Assembly (NCBI RefSeq): GCF_036669915.1
Contig: NC_089322.1
Span: forward strand, 9,219,824 to 9,283,823
Reading direction: 5' to 3'
From: Pocillopora verrucosa
Taxonomy: Eukaryota; Cnidaria; Anthozoa; Scleractinia; Pocilloporidae
Length of the DNA stretch: 64,000 nt
The notes beneath the pieces were generated by a model, which saw only the letters and a list, made by a program, of their open reading frames with translations, did no database searches and was not told where the DNA came from. The position numbers and the translations under genes are program-made. Positions 1 through 12,659 of this stretch are shown piece after piece; within the stretch, counting starts at the first letter, position 1, and each line of letters begins with the position of its first letter.

Positions 1-360
1 CCGGTATTGTTGTCTTACGAGTTGTTTTAGAAATTGCATACTGAGAATTACTGTTCAACTACATCCTGATCAGTTCGATTTCCCGCTCAAAACGCCGGTG
101 GCAAATTTCATCTACTAGCTCACGTGAAGCCCTCGTGCAATGTCTAACCGTGTGCCCACAGTACGCTACACTGCAGCTCGACGCTCGAGTATGCGCACTT
201 TATCGTCATCTGACAGTGTCTTCTAGCACACACCAATGGGGTATCCAAGTTACGCACGCAATCGCGCCTGCGCATTACCTTCTCCCTCGCCGTTCCATTA
301 CGTAATAGCTAAGATAGTGCCCGTGGTACAGTTGGCCACGCATGCTAAAAGTAGCACCTT

Positions 361-412
361 GTACGGTCATACAGTCGTACGGTCGTACGGTCGTACGGTC
401 GTACGGTCGTAC
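361..412. repeat. 8-bp tandem repeat (GGTCGTAC)n
   Basis: About five head-to-tail copies of an 8-bp unit, GGTCGTAC, bounded by slightly degenerate copies. Simple tandem repeat with no evident gene around it; positions 1-760 otherwise show no supportable gene. Confidence 0.85.
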
Positions 413-763
413 ATCCAAACTTTTTCGGCTTGATGGGTTACTACTATTTCGTATAGTTAAGGGGCTACGCTTTGCGAGCTCCGCTATTAAGAATATTTTG
501 GAAGCATGTCGAAAATCGAAATCCAATTGCCAGATCATTTTTTACTGGGGTACCTGTGGTAGCCCAGTCATAAAATGCCTTTGTTTTTTTGTCTTTTTTT
601 TTCCTCCGCCACAAAATGGAAAAATTGTGCAATAGTACCCAGTGGTCATTGGGCCCTCAATACCATGACAACAAGCTGTGATCCAATGAGGTGTTCACAT
701 GCTGATCACGTTGTCATGCACGGACTAGGGCCGGGTCACATGACGAACCACGAGATTTTTGCT

Positions 764-769
764 TATAAA
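764..769 (+). promoter_or_regulatory. TATA box upstream of the 829 gene fragment
   Basis: TATAAA lies 65 bases before the ATG at 829, inside the context GCTTATAAAACTC. The spacing is right for a core promoter with a short 5' leader. That it drives the downstream fragment is inference. Confidence 0.4.
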
Positions 770-828
770 ACTCTTTTGTCCATCGCTTTGTATTTCAACG
801 TGTTTGGATTGCGATCACCTGGAGTATT

Positions 829-1224
829 ATGGCGCAAACGCCCAAAATACTTACAGACGCATACACAAGTCGTATTGTTCGCGGCCAATCCACACTAAGA
901 GATGTTATTGAGCGGTAATTTTGGAACGGATTGAGTCGCGAACGCTTGAAAGCCGTGAAAGCTTTGGATGCCTTGTATGCCAAGTATGCTAATGTCTTGG
1001 TTGAAAAACGTACACTTGTTGTAAAAAGCAAAATCGGAAATCGGAAACCAAACTGCATATACTCTATGCAATCTATTGAACAACACTACTACCGTGAGAC
1101 TGGAGAACAAAACTCTAATGAATGGAAACTGCTTGTGAAGAAAGACGCCATGTTTGATTCACTTGATGCCAGGGAACTTAGCTACGATGACAGTGCGAAT
1201 GAAATTAATTTCAAGATCAGAAAG
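829..1224 (+). pseudogene. Unrecognised gene fragment with in-frame stop, possible first coding exon
   Basis: An ATG at 829 opens a frame of 29 codons (starting MAQTPKILTDAYTSRI) that meets TAA at 916-918 and then continues open in the same frame for another 102 codons, to a plausible splice donor AAAG/GTGAAT at 1224/1225. The part after the stop is rich in Lys, Ala and Leu and looks like genuine coding sequence (ALDALYAKYANVLVEKRT). A TATA box lies at 764. I do not recognise the family. The simplest reading is a first exon carrying a nonsense mutation; a later start at 931 is the alternative. No following exon could be identified downstream. Confidence 0.4.
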
Positions 1225-1350
1225 GTGAATCTTATGTTTGTTTTCATTGTAGTTGTATGAATATTCTTTCTTAATAAATACATAATCCAAAATCGTGTGG
1301 TTTTTGTGTATAATGTCATTATGTTAAGTATCGTTTACGCAATTGTCTTG

Positions 1351-1503
1351 TCACAGGCGGCCCAAGCTCACGTCTCGAGAAAAAGCCAACGACTAATTCA
1401 TGAACGCGTCACGCGTTGTGTGACTCGGTGTTAAGTTACGAAAGGAACCGTTGAAAATTTGAGCACGTTACTAGAAATAGTATAGGGAACGAAATATGGT
1501 CGA
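1351..1503. repeat. Dispersed repeat, copy 1 (pairs with 47668-47806)
   Basis: About 150 bp closely matching 47668-47806 in the same orientation. Shared stretches include CTCACGTCTCGAGAAAAAGC, GTTGTGTGACTCGGTGTT and GAAATATGGTCGA. The second copy lies just upstream of the ATG of the SAM-like gene at 47626, so this may be a mobile promoter-containing sequence. No SAM-like exon is seen next to copy 1. Confidence 0.75.
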
Positions 1504-1892
1504 TTTACAACGATAAATACTTCGAAATATGAACAATTTTCTGGTAAAAATCAATAAAACTTACGCATACCCTATGTATCCGTTGTAGTTTCTGGCGATT
1601 TCTGCCGTTTTAAGCTTGCTTTACCATAATTGTTATTCAAGTCATCTACTTTTGTTACGTTGGTAAAATCTGTACAGACATCTCACCAACCAACTCGCGC
1701 GCAAAGTAAGAAGACTATATTGAAGGCTTGAAATTATATCACGATCGATATTCATCAAGAAATGGGCTAGGAATATTCCACAATAGGGCAAATAATCGTG
1801 AAAGCTGATCGCGGAAAGCGATTGCGTGACGCTTGGTAAGCTGTAAGATGACATGTTATTATATACCAGAGGTAAAAGCTCTTTTGATTCTC

Positions 1893-1976
1893 AGTCTGCA
1901 TTTTGTACCCATTCTGCAGTCTGCAGTCTATATTTTGTATCCGGTCTGCAGTCTGCTGTCTACATTTTGTACTTAC
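1893..1976. repeat. Imperfect tandem repeat of CTGCAGT / CATTTTGTA motifs
   Basis: Alternating CTGCAGTCTGCAGTCT and A(T/C)ATTTTGTA blocks recur three times. Low-complexity intergenic tandem repeat; no coding signal. Confidence 0.6.
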
Positions 1977-2453
1977 AGGTATCCGTGGCACCAATACCGT
2001 TTATTTTTGGTTACATTTACTCGCACAACACACATAATCTACCACAAAATACCTGTGTGTAAGGTAATTAGACATTTTCGTTCTTTTCCGCGTTAATACT
2101 CTTCTTTCCTTCTGTAAGAATGTAGACCACCTACAATGTTTCAAGTAATCCACCCACCCTACAAAAAATAACTCTTGCATGCATAGCATGCCTATGTTTT
2201 GAAATAGGTGTATGCCCTTGGCCAGACTTGAGCTCGCTATTTCAGTGTACTAGTGCGACACCCGTAGTATCACTACACTTGATTCCAAGGATCCAGTACC
2301 ATCCAGGTATCCCAGTTACCCTGCTCACAGGGTCTAGTCTATATATCTTATATTATAGACAAAGTGTTGTGATGAATCAAACCCAAATAACTACTTATAG
2401 GCGATCGAGGCGTTTTTGCCTAAAAGTGCTTTGAAGGCACTCCAGGCAAGTGT

Positions 2454-2513
2454 CGTACCCAGACCTTCCACGGCCAAGCGGCTGTAACAGTTACGTGGTA
2501 TGATCTGGGTACG
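2454..2513. repeat. Short inverted repeat (stem-loop)
   Basis: CGTACCCAGA at 2454-2463 is exactly complementary to TCTGGGTACG at 2504-2513, giving a 10-bp stem with a 40-base loop. It probably belongs to a small foldback element. The surrounding 2.0-2.8 kb holds no supportable gene. Confidence 0.5.
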
Positions 2514-3708
2514 AGATTAACTCGAGTTGCCTTGAGGGGGTGCCGTTATAAATATTATGTGTAAGGTTAGTTGAGGTCATAATCGAAGCACAAAGAAACA
2601 TATGAAATAATGACCGAAAAACTTTGGTGTAAAGTCAAAACTGCGCGTTCATCACACGAGTTTATAAGGTTAGGAATGTTTCGCTTAAATCGCTACCGTG
2701 ACTTTTTTCCCGTCTTAAACTGGTGATTTGTACACGTCGCGTGTCAGAGACAACAGTCCGAATTTCGAACATTTTGTAGCCTGATATTGGGCAAAGGTTT
2801 CTGTTAATTAAGAGAGGCTAAAAGTAGAATTAAAGTATTATTTGGGAAAATTTGAAGTGTTTTTCTTGCGTGCTCTCTTGAAAAAAGATGCGGAAAATTG
2901 CGAATAATCTCTAAGCTTCTATAGGTGCACCTATCGGAGTTCTGGAGTTGGACATGATTTGGGGATATTTCCTTGCCATCCAAATCGCCAAAGCAGAATT
3001 CTGTAGAGTCACGGACGTCAGAGAGGACAACGCAATCTGTTCCGTTGATAGGATTGGGTGATCTTCCGCGTGGATGCCTAACTTTTCCATCTCGATGCAT
3101 GATACATTCGTCTTCTCCATAAAATGCAAAGAGGGCACCAGCCCCTAGAATGCCGGCATAATCTTACCACCAGCGACATGGTCGATATATCCAAATAAGT
3201 GAACCGTTCAACTGGTACAAATCTGACCTTGAGCTGTTCTTGATCAGATTAGTTGCTATGCAGGACTAAGGAGCCTTCCAGATGAACGATTTACCCGACA
3301 ACCGACGGAAAATTGTTGTCCATTTTTCCTCGTTCTTTTGTCTGTCTGTCACGTCAACTGCGTCTTCTACACCGATTAAGATCTAGATGGAGATCATTTC
3401 TTTTACTATCCTGACTTAAACGAGTGATTTAGGGCTGATATTACGAGAAGAGAAGTTAGATAATCGATAATAACTCTTTGGAGTCAAACGAAAGAACATG
3501 CCATAAATGCGTTTGGTGTTTGGCTTTGCTAGGGTTTTTTCTTTCGCAATGGCGACCAAAGCAGTCGCAAACAGAGGTTCTAAGTTGTCTGAATCTTCGT
3601 CGCTGTCCCTTACATAGTTGTCAAACTTTCAACTATGTTAACTCGATCTTTAGTAAGATAATCTTGTCGAGTAGTTATTAAAGATAAAAAAGGAAGTAAA
3701 TAACTTAC

Positions 3709-3831
3709 CAACTGTTTCTTTGCTCGACGCGGGGGAGAGCCATCCTGATGTTCCGTGTGTTCTGACTCCTCAGGCTCTATTGGGTAGCATTCAACAACAG
3801 CAGTGTGCTCTTTCTTCTGCCTCCCCCACAT
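3709..3831 (-). CDS. Possible 41-codon first coding exon of an unrecognised gene
   Basis: Reading on the minus strand, an ATG at 3831 opens 41 codons, acidic then basic in composition (includes ECYPIEPEESEHTEHQDGS and PPRRAKK), ending at a near-consensus donor AGTTG/GTAAGTT at 3709/3708. The composition and good donor make an exon plausible. A further minus-strand open stretch at 2911-3138 could be downstream sequence, but I cannot connect the two. Family not recognised; this could be a chance ORF. Confidence 0.3.
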
Positions 3832-4639
3832 AACGGTTACTTTTTGTCCTGTCTGACAGGAGACGGATCAGCTATGTCCGATCGTGACACTTCAGAATAC
3901 TGACTACAGCTCCACTTTACTTGAACGAGTTTTTTACAACTAAATTGTAAAACGTGATTTTCAACAACCCCTACTTGTCTAAAGGGCTAAACTAACGCCC
4001 CCATATGATAGATTACAATTGAAAATAAGATGACGGGTGACCACTAAACTAAGCTAAGGAACTAAAAGATAATTTGGTTTCATCACCTGAGTTGAAAATG
4101 GAAATTGGCCACCGTAAAGACTTTCTAGGCTGACGTTTCGAGCGTTTGTCCATAATAAATCACAATGGAAAATATGACAGTAGCTGAACTCTAAACTCTA
4201 GAGCAAATCTTATCTTTCAAATCGGCACTCTTAATTTCCACGGCACCAACGGACGCTTTTTAGTCAACTAACTTATTCTTGTTGCCATGTTCCCACCAAA
4301 GGCATTGCTTCATCTTCTGCGTAAAGGTTAAGTAAGTTTATTTTCGTTTATAATTATTCAGACCACACAGACGATAGACCACGAAAACGGTATTACCGTT
4401 TGTATAACATCAGTGTCTTGTGCACAGTTTCGCGCAATATTATGTTATGTTATTCAAACATATTTATGCAGGATTGCTGCTTCAGTTTCAACTGCTATCA
4501 ATGCAGGTCCTGTAAAAAATAAAAAAAATATAAAAATAAAAATAAAAAAAGATTTAAAATATAGATAAAAATCAAATTACAATATTACAAAATAGTTACA
4601 CTAAACGAAAGATCGAACAGTTATAAATTCTAAGAATTA

Positions 4640-4966
4640 TTAAAAATTATTAAAAATTTTTGCACCTTTGTAGGAAAAAGCACGCTTGGTGCATTCTAAA
4701 TTAATTTTTTCTAAAATAAGGTCATTATTATTTCTAGTTTTGTGGCGGTGAATGTCACGGTTTCTTACATTGAAATAATTAGAAAGGTATCTGGGAACTC
4801 TATTTGCAATGCACTCATCAACAAATCTTAAAATGTGTGTCCGTCTTCTATAATAGAGAGGTTCCAAGCCCAGTTTAGTCATAATTTGATCAGTTGATAG
4901 TTTTGAGGCAGCTTTGAAGTATAAATAAATCATGACCTTTTCTTTCCAATCTGACGTTTTTGTCAA
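4640..4966 (-). mobile_element. LINE (non-LTR retrotransposon) 3' fragment, end of reverse-transcriptase ORF
   Basis: The 108-residue minus-strand frame ends with the layout usual for the C-terminus of CR1/L2-like LINE ORF2 proteins: a RRRTHILRFVDECI block, then RVPRYLSNYF, a TRNNNDL block and the closing AFSYKGAKIFNNF. The catalytic RT palm is absent, so this is a 5'-truncated copy, the normal outcome of target-primed reverse transcription. An A/T-rich stretch at 4505-4570 lies on its 3' side. Family assignment is from recognised motif layout, not from a search. Confidence 0.7.
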
Positions 4967-5702
4967 TGTTCAATCCACTGTTTCTTCTTTTTCACTTTTT
5001 TTGTTGCGATTATATTGCGCACTGTACGTTAAACGTAAACCCCTCTTACAAGAGCACGCAAATTTTAATTCTCGACTTAAAAAGAATATTAAAAACATCT
5101 TCGTAAAGTAATACTAGTGTCCAGCGTACAGGAAGAAGAATCTTTGTGTAGCATCAGTAATCACCCTGTTTCTTTTCCGCCTCGTTGCTGTCCTCCTCGA
5201 GTTCTTCTTTCCTAAAAAATAAATTTTTACATGTATCTCTATTTCAACTTTGAAGTGAACGGAACAGATTTCCAATAAAAGAAATTACTTTTTTTCGTCA
5301 TGACATTGGCTATGATCATCCAGACCTGTCGAACATACCATGTATGATTCAAAAGTGACTAAGATTGTGAATTTACTGTTATTTTTGTTTATTTTTTGCA
5401 GATAAAGTTAACTTTTTTAGCTTCTCAAGTTATCGTCATCGTCATAGCATCTAGCATCGTATCGACTTCAGTAATTATTTCTGAGTATAACACATACATA
5501 AGAAACTCTAATTCAACGCCAATTTTAGAGAGTAATTCGTCAGAATCTTTTATCTTCGCACTAGATAAAACTAACTGCTTTTTCTTGGCATTTCATTGAT
5601 GAAAGACAAAGACAAAAACAAACAAACAAAATTACGACAACTAAGTAAACTGAACAAGTTAAGTATGTTTATCGGTTCATCTTAGAAAATTGCTCATTAT
5701 AA

Positions 5703-8700
5703 TCAGACGTACCCTTTTTTCATAAAATAAAATGTCACGTTATCTCCCATCAGCACAAACGGAGCCCATTGGAAAGGTCTGGGGAAGCCATTGCTTCTCA
5801 ACCATTGAACAGCCTGGTGAAGAGATTCACTCGCACTTTCTCCACGAACAAGGTGTGCGTAGAAATGTTTCATGAGCTTTGACGTTGCTTCATCTTCTAC
5901 AGCCCACGATGCTACCAACACTGAACGTGCACCGGATGCTAGAAATGCTCGAGCGATTCCAATAACTCCTTCCTTTTTGACCAATCCACGCCCACTGTGA
6001 CAACAACTAAGTACTACTAGTTTAGCTCGCACTTGAACTCCTTCGATGTCGGACATTGTCAGGAGGTAGTCTTCCTCTTGTGGAGTACTGTTACAAGTAT
6101 ACTGAGGAGAGAGGGCAATCTCTCCTCTTTCGGCATTTCCATGGGCAGCAAGATGTATCAGACTCACTGAAGGTATTGCTTGAAGAACCGCGTGCTTTGT
6201 TGCGCGACTTCCTAACAAAGGCTGAACGCCCAGCAGTTGACCAACCATCTCTGCTTCCTTATTTGCACAGAACAATGGTTTAATGTCAGTGAGACGTCCA
6301 TTATAATGCACTTTGCCAACCGTAGGATCACCGGCAACCAATGCATCAGTTTGACTGTGATAGTCTGCTGGACATTCTTGAATGAGCCGGAGAGTCGTCA
6401 GTGAAGGGACGATGCGTATTCTGTACTTCTCCGATAAATACTTTCCAGCTGGTCCATCACGCAAGGCAGCAAATGGGACTCGGTACGAAAAACGATCCGG
6501 TACAATAATGATTTCGGGCTCTGTAAGTAAATCTGCCACAGGTGCGAAGATCCATTCGTAGCACAAATGATGACTTCTTCCGGTATCTTTGATTTTGTCA
6601 CCTCGCAAATTTACTTGGCTCTCTTCATGAACGTTGTCATCCAGCGATCGGTCTTCGCAGTTCGCTGTGGGTAAAACACCAAAGCAGGCGGCGCTCTTTT
6701 TGAAAATTCCTTCCACTTCGCAAACTTGCTCAGCGATAAGAGTCTCTACTTTCACCTCGTCTGTTTTTCGAAAGCAAATGTCCCCATTTGTTTTCCATAC
6801 CCAGAGAAGAACTTGCCGATCTCTATATGAAATGTACAAAAAAACACAGTTACTTTCTCTTTTCACGACGTTTTCGATGCCGAACCATGATCGTGGATCG
6901 GCTGAAATGTGGCTTTCAGCGGAGTACTTGTCTGCCATAAATTCTGTGAGGACTCTTGCTCGTCCCAGCTCCTCAACATAGAGAGCATCTCGAAATTTTC
7001 CAGTATCGCAAAGCAAATCAGTAAATAATTGATAGGGAAAAGTACCGTGTTCCTCCAACAGAGACATTTGAAATTCACTGTTTCCTTTCAGTAGAGTTCT
7101 GATTTGTTCATATTTTCCAATACAATGAAGAAGATATTCCATTGCCTCAACAGTCTCTGACTGTGATGTCTTTAATATTGTAATACTGAGAAGGCTGTGA
7201 AACTCAGCCATTTTGTGTCCAATATGGCTGCTTATGGAACAAGCTTTCTCTAAATAATCTGCTGCCTTGCCACATTCCCCAAACGATTGGAATAGACGTC
7301 CAAGGTTTAGATAAACATGTGCTTCCAAATATCTATCGCTACATTCTCTGCTGATTGTAAGCGCCTTCTCGAAATGCTCTTTTGCCTTCTGACTGTCATT
7401 GACAGAAGCAAAGACAGCTGCCAAACTTACAGTAGCCAAGACCTCTAGTTTTCTGTCACCAAGTGTAATACTGACGCTGACTGCTTTGTCCAAATGTTCT
7501 TTAGCTGCCCGATTTTTATGAAGCTTAAGGTAAATTTTTCCAATATTTAAGTGTGCGAAACCTTCTCCTCTCCTGTCGCCAAATTTTATTGCGATGGCAA
7601 GCCCTTTCTCTTCATATACTTTAGCCTTCTGATATTCGCCAAGGGACTCAAACACAGCTCCGAGGTTAACGTATGCTGTTCCTTCTTTTTCACTGTCGCC
7701 AATTTCTATCATAATGGCAAGTGCTTTTTCGTGATATTCTTGAGCCTTCTGATATTCGCTAAGGCAATCAAACGAAGCTCCGAGGTTCCCGTAAATTGTT
7801 CCTTCCATGTTTCTGTCACCAATTTCCATCGCTATGGCAAGTGCTTTCTCTTGATATTCTTTAGCCTTCTGATATTCGCCAAGGGAATGAAACACAATTC
7901 CGAGGTGTCCACATGTTGTTCCTTCTCCTTTTCTGTCGCCAATTTCTATCGCGATGGCAAGTGCTTTTTCGTGATGTTCTTTTGCCCTCTGATATTCGCC
8001 GAGGGAACGAAACACATTTCCGAGGTGTCCATATGTTGTTCCTTCTCCTTTTCTGTCGCCAATTTCTATCGCGATGGCAAGTGCTTTCTCTTGATATTCT
8101 TTAGCCCTCTGATATTCGCCAAGGGAATGAATCACAGTTCCAAGGTTCCCGTATGTTGTTCCCTCTCCTTGTCTGTCGCCAGTTTCTATCGCGATGGCAA
8201 ATGCTCTCTCTTGATATTCTTTGGCCTTCTGATATTCGCCCAGGGAATGAAACACAATTCCGAGGTGTCCACATGTTGTTCCTTCTCCTTTTTTGTCGCC
8301 AGTTTCTTTCGCGATGGCAAGTGCTCTCTCGTGATATTCTCTAGCCTTTTGATATTCGCCAAGGGATTCAAACACAGCTCCGAGGTTCCCGCATGTTATT
8401 TCTTCTCCTTTTCTGTCGCCAATTTCTATTTCGATGGCAAGTGCTTGCTCTTGATATTCTCTGGCCTTCTGATATTCGCCAAGGAAATGAAACACAATTC
8501 CGAGATGTCCACATGTTGTTCCTTCTCCTTTTCTGTCGCCAATTTCTATTGCGATGGCAAGTGCTTTCTCTTGATATTCTTTAGCCTTCTGATATTCGCT
8601 AAGAGATTCAAACACGTTTCCGAGGTTCCCGTATATTGTTCCTTCTCTTTGTCTGTCGCCAATTTCTATCGCGATGGCAAGTGCTTTCTCTTGATATTCT

Positions 8701-9844
8701 TTAGCCCTCTGATATTCGCCAAGGGAATGAAACACAATTCCGAGGTTTCCACATGTTGTTCCTTCTCCTTTTCTGTCGCCAATTTCTATCGCGATGGCAA
8801 GTGCTCTCTCGTGATATTCTTTAGCCTTCTGATATTCGCCAAGGGAATGCATCACATTTCCGAGGTTCCCGTACGTTGTTCCTTCTCCTTGTCTATCGCC
8901 AGTTTCTCTCGTGATAGCAAGTGCCTTCTCTTGATATTCTTTAGCCCTCTGATATTCGCCAAGGGAATCAAACACATTTCCGAGGTTCCCGTATGTTGTT
9001 CCTTCTCCTTGTCTGTTGCCAATTTCTATCGCGATAGCAAGTGCTTTCTCTTGATATTCTTTAGCCCTCTGAAATTCGCCAAGGGAATCAAACACATTTC
9101 CGAGGTTCCCGTATCTTGTTCCTTCTTCTTTTCTGTCGCCAATTTCTATCGCAATGGCAAGTGCTTTATCTTGATACTCTTTAGCCCTTTGATATTCGCC
9201 AAGAGAATGAAACAGATTTCCAAGGTTCCTGTTTGTTGTTCCTTCTCCTCTTCTGTTTCTATCGCGACGGCAAGTGCTTTCTCGTGATATTCTTTAGCCT
9301 TCTGATATTCGCCGAGGGAATCAAACACAGCTCCGAGGTTCCCGTATGTTGCAACTTCTCCTTTTCTGTCGCCAATTTCTATCGCGACGGCAAGTGCTTT
9401 CTCTTGATATTCTTTAGCTTTCTGATATTCTCTAAGGCTAGTACATACATTTCCAAGTCTTCCATAAGCCATCGCTTCTTGTCTTTTGTGACCAACCATT
9501 TTCATGATGGTGAGTGCGCCCTTAAAGAGTTGCTTCGCCTCTGTAAACCGGCTTTGTACTTCACATTTGTCTCCCAGTTCTATGATTAATTCCCCAGCAT
9601 GTTGGAACGTTTTAAGAAGTTTGACGGCATGTCTTTCCGCATCTGTGTAACCAGAGATGGCGTAGTATGCATTGAATAGTTCATCGGAGATATTAAGGTG
9701 ACTACCAGAGCCAAGGTTTTGAAGTAGAATCACACATTCATTACATAACTCAGTCGCTTGTAGGCCACGATCAGTGTTCAGAAGAAATATGACGACATTT
9801 AGACCTATTTGGACTGATTTTAGGATTTCTGCAGCCTCACTCAT
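5703..9844 (-). CDS. TPR-CHAT protein (tetratricopeptide repeats plus caspase-like CHAT domain), frameshifted
   Basis: From ATG 9844 the minus strand encodes an N-terminal helical region and then about 19 tetratricopeptide units of 40 residues (consensus GDRKGEGTTYGNLG then VFxSLGEYQxAKEYQEKA). After less regular repeats a C-terminal CHAT domain follows. Numbering from the downstream ATG at 9095, the catalytic His of HLAAHG is residue 985 and the Cys of LSCCHSG is residue 1032, both present; the closing VLVASWAVEDEATS and FQWAPFVLMG blocks are typical. CHAT is a caspase-fold peptidase family often joined to TPRs, and cnidarians carry many such genes; here it is probably intracellular, with the TPRs as a ligand or partner sensor (inference). 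A 7-bp loss near 9256, inside one repeat, shifts the frame between the first 200 residues and the remaining 1,130 plus. Stop at 5703. The gene may be a pseudogene, a start at 9095 may be used, or the assembly may be wrong there. Confidence 0.85.
7300..9530 (-). repeat. 120-bp coding tandem array (TPR units)
   Basis: The TPR-coding DNA is a tandem array with a 120-bp period, visible as the block CCTTCTCCTTTTCTGTCGCC (plus-strand view) recurring at 7921, 8041, 8281, 8521, 8761 and with variants between. Units are so alike at DNA level that unequal exchange or gene conversion is the likely cause. One unit, at 9241-9353, is 113 bp and carries the frameshifting 7-bp deletion. Confidence 0.9.
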
Positions 9845-9899
9845 AACGGCTCTCTCCTGTCTGTTGTCGTCAGAAACGGAAAAAAAGATAAAAAGAAAG

Positions 9900-12600
9900 T
9901 AACACTTTTATAACTTTATAAAGTGTTTTTAGGGAATTTCTGGTTGTCTTCCTCCTTACAAATGTCTAAGCGCAACATTCCTTTTTCATTCTTTTTTTTT
10001 TTTTCAAACCAGTCACAAGTGTATCATACGGGTTCAAATCACAATAATTGTAGAGCTGATTTGGATACAGCTTTTAAAAAATTATCACCAGTAGAACAGC
10101 GGTTAACTTACCAATCGTGTTACGTTAGCATTCTTGTGAAAGGAAAATTATCGGTTAAAAGGAATCAGTGAAAACCTGATAAGGATGGAACTTGCACTAC
10201 AGATAAGATATCTCAATAAATATTGAAGCATATCATTGATAAGAGTTTGATGGTTTTAATTTCTCTTTGCCCGATTTTTTAAAACCTTCAAGTTACAGAA
10301 GTGAGGAACATGTTGCTTCTCTCTCCAATATCAACATAATATTCAGTGAACAAGCGACGAGAATACTTATCAGCCGTGGGTTTTTTTCCTCATACAACAT
10401 TGAATTCTCCTTACTCACTAGCAAGGTAATGTAGGGGAGTTAGAAGAAAGAATTGCTGATGAGATCATAGCTTCAAAAGGCTAAGATGATGCAGACCTTA
10501 AATATTTTGCAATGAAATCAAAACTTGATTCGAATTTGGAAGGTCTTCACAAATATTATCAGATTGTATGGAATTACAACTCTTTAATCACTGAATTTGC
10601 TAAATTGTAATCAGAAATAATTCTTTTTTCAAAGCGGGAAAAGAATAACTATTACTAAATTTAGTTTTTCTTTCCGCGTCAAAAATCGCTTGTCTTGTAT
10701 TTGATTTTTGTTGCGCCATATTTGAGTAAGAAAGTGTCTCTTGTTTCGTATTGTGATCGAATGACTGAAGAAGCCGAGATGTAGAGACTGAGATAACGCA
10801 TTCCCTACAAAACAGAGATGAATGACAATCTGACAAGAGGGAAAAAAAATTAACAGCTTTATTGCTGAAACAAAAAATTTGTTTAGAAAACGTAAAAATA
10901 TACTACGTTGCTTTCTTACCTCCCCGTAATTTAAATAAAAATCATGGCATTTTCATGTTCTTTTTTTGAAAAAAAAAACTCAGATTTAAAAATCTGAATT
11001 TCCCGTTCGTGCATTGCGTATCCGCTTTTACTCTTTCACTCTCAGACTCGCCAACAGTTTTGGAGAATAAAGAAACTTATCAGCTGGACGGTGTCAAATT
11101 GACGCAACACTTCATTCTCTAAAAATATTTACTGTCATATTTGAAACATTTGCAAAGGAGACTAAGTAAGATGATGAAAGTTAAAGGCCTAAAATTGAGT
11201 TCATCATTTTATTTTGCAGACTATGATAAGTTTAAGTCAAACAAATATTTTCCAATTCTAAGATTTTTTCGAGGTTTAAATGCTCTGGCTTTGAATATCT
11301 AGTGTAAATCATTCCAGTATTGTAAAGCGGGAAAAATTGTTTCTTATATTATTTTTTACCTTTTATACAAGAAGCTTGTTGTGTTTGATATTCTGGTCGT
11401 ATGACTGATGAAACCAAAAGCACGAAACTGAAATAAGACTTTTCTGAAAAACAAAGATAAATGCAAATAGCTATTGCAAGAAAGACGTAAAAACGTTTGT
11501 AAAATAGAAGTAAAATGAATGAAAAAAAATTGATGAAGCAAAGAGGGAAAAACGGTAACCAAGTATAAAGACTATGTTCGATCTGTACAGAACAACAACA
11601 ACAACAAACCGCTTAGGAACCTGAAAATCAAGCGCTCATCATCTTCTCCATAAATTAAGCGCACAAGGTTGAATTTTCAAACAGACTAGATTTCCCCGCC
11701 TTGAATTAATATGAAATTTAGCAATACTGCGCGATTTGTATATACTCTGCGTTCGACTGACTCTGAAAAACATTAAGCTACTCAGGACGGCCAAGTATAC
11801 AACATTAGACGAACCGGGAGATATAAAGATTTGATATGATTTTCAATTTCGAGCGGCCTTATTTTACCTATTTTTTACATTGGGAACACTAACAATGTAT
11901 ACCGTCTTTCAGAATCTGAAAACTTGTTTTGCCGAAGATAACTGACCTCGCGCGTGAAAAGCAATGTGTACATGATGCTAACATTTGTAAACTTCGGGTA
12001 CAAATTGGGCATGTATATTTGATTAAATTCACACAAGCGGTTTGATTGTTATCCGGCTGATGGATAGGTATGAGTGAAACGAATTTGACTCAACGTAGCA
12101 CAAGTACTTATGTTTTATGCGACAGAAATTTTTTCTCCGAGGAATACGAAGAAAATTTTCAAAAAAGAGGGGATTTATTAAGAACGACGTCCTACTATAG
12201 CAATTCAAATTGTGTCAGAAAGTTAATAAATATAGTAATGGCCTCTGTAAGAACAGCTCCAGCTACAAAGGCGTTGAAATGTGAATCATAAAATTGATGA
12301 GAATCACATTAACACATCAGGACGTTAACAAATAAATATCGTACTTACCTTAGCCCAAGCCCTGAGCGCTTTATTGCTTTGTATGGTGAAACAGCCAATT
12401 TAAAATTAGAATAAGTAGCGTGTGTCTATTTTAAGGTTATAGGCGCATGGTGAATCTCAACCCACCACTGAGGGGCCTGAAATCGCGTATGCATTGTAAG
12501 ACAAGTCGGCGTGAGATTTGCAGGGAATCTGGCACTAATTAGTAGTACCAGACCCCGTACACACCTCTCGCTGGCTCGTGCTCCTGAAGGTCTCATACGA
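9900..12600. other. Gene-poor stretch with a degenerate direct repeat
   Basis: No supportable gene. Segments around 10748-10832 and 11386-11469 resemble each other in the same orientation (GAATGACTGA..GAAGCCGAGA against GTATGACTGATGAAACCAAA, then AAACAGAGATGAATGACAAT against AAACAAAGATAAATGCAAAT), pointing to an old dispersed repeat. Poly-T and poly-A runs are common. Confidence 0.4.
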
Positions 12601-12659
12601 TCCGGCAGGCGAAGAAGCGCTGGTTACCAAATGCTAATAATGATATCTCTCATGCTAAC

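Noticed and set aside
7551-9287. 578-codon open frame on the plus strand opposite the TPR repeats
   Set aside because: Its periodic FSLLIFAKG-type sequence mirrors the antisense of the 120-bp TPR unit. The minus-strand frame has family motifs and a CHAT domain; this is a shadow.
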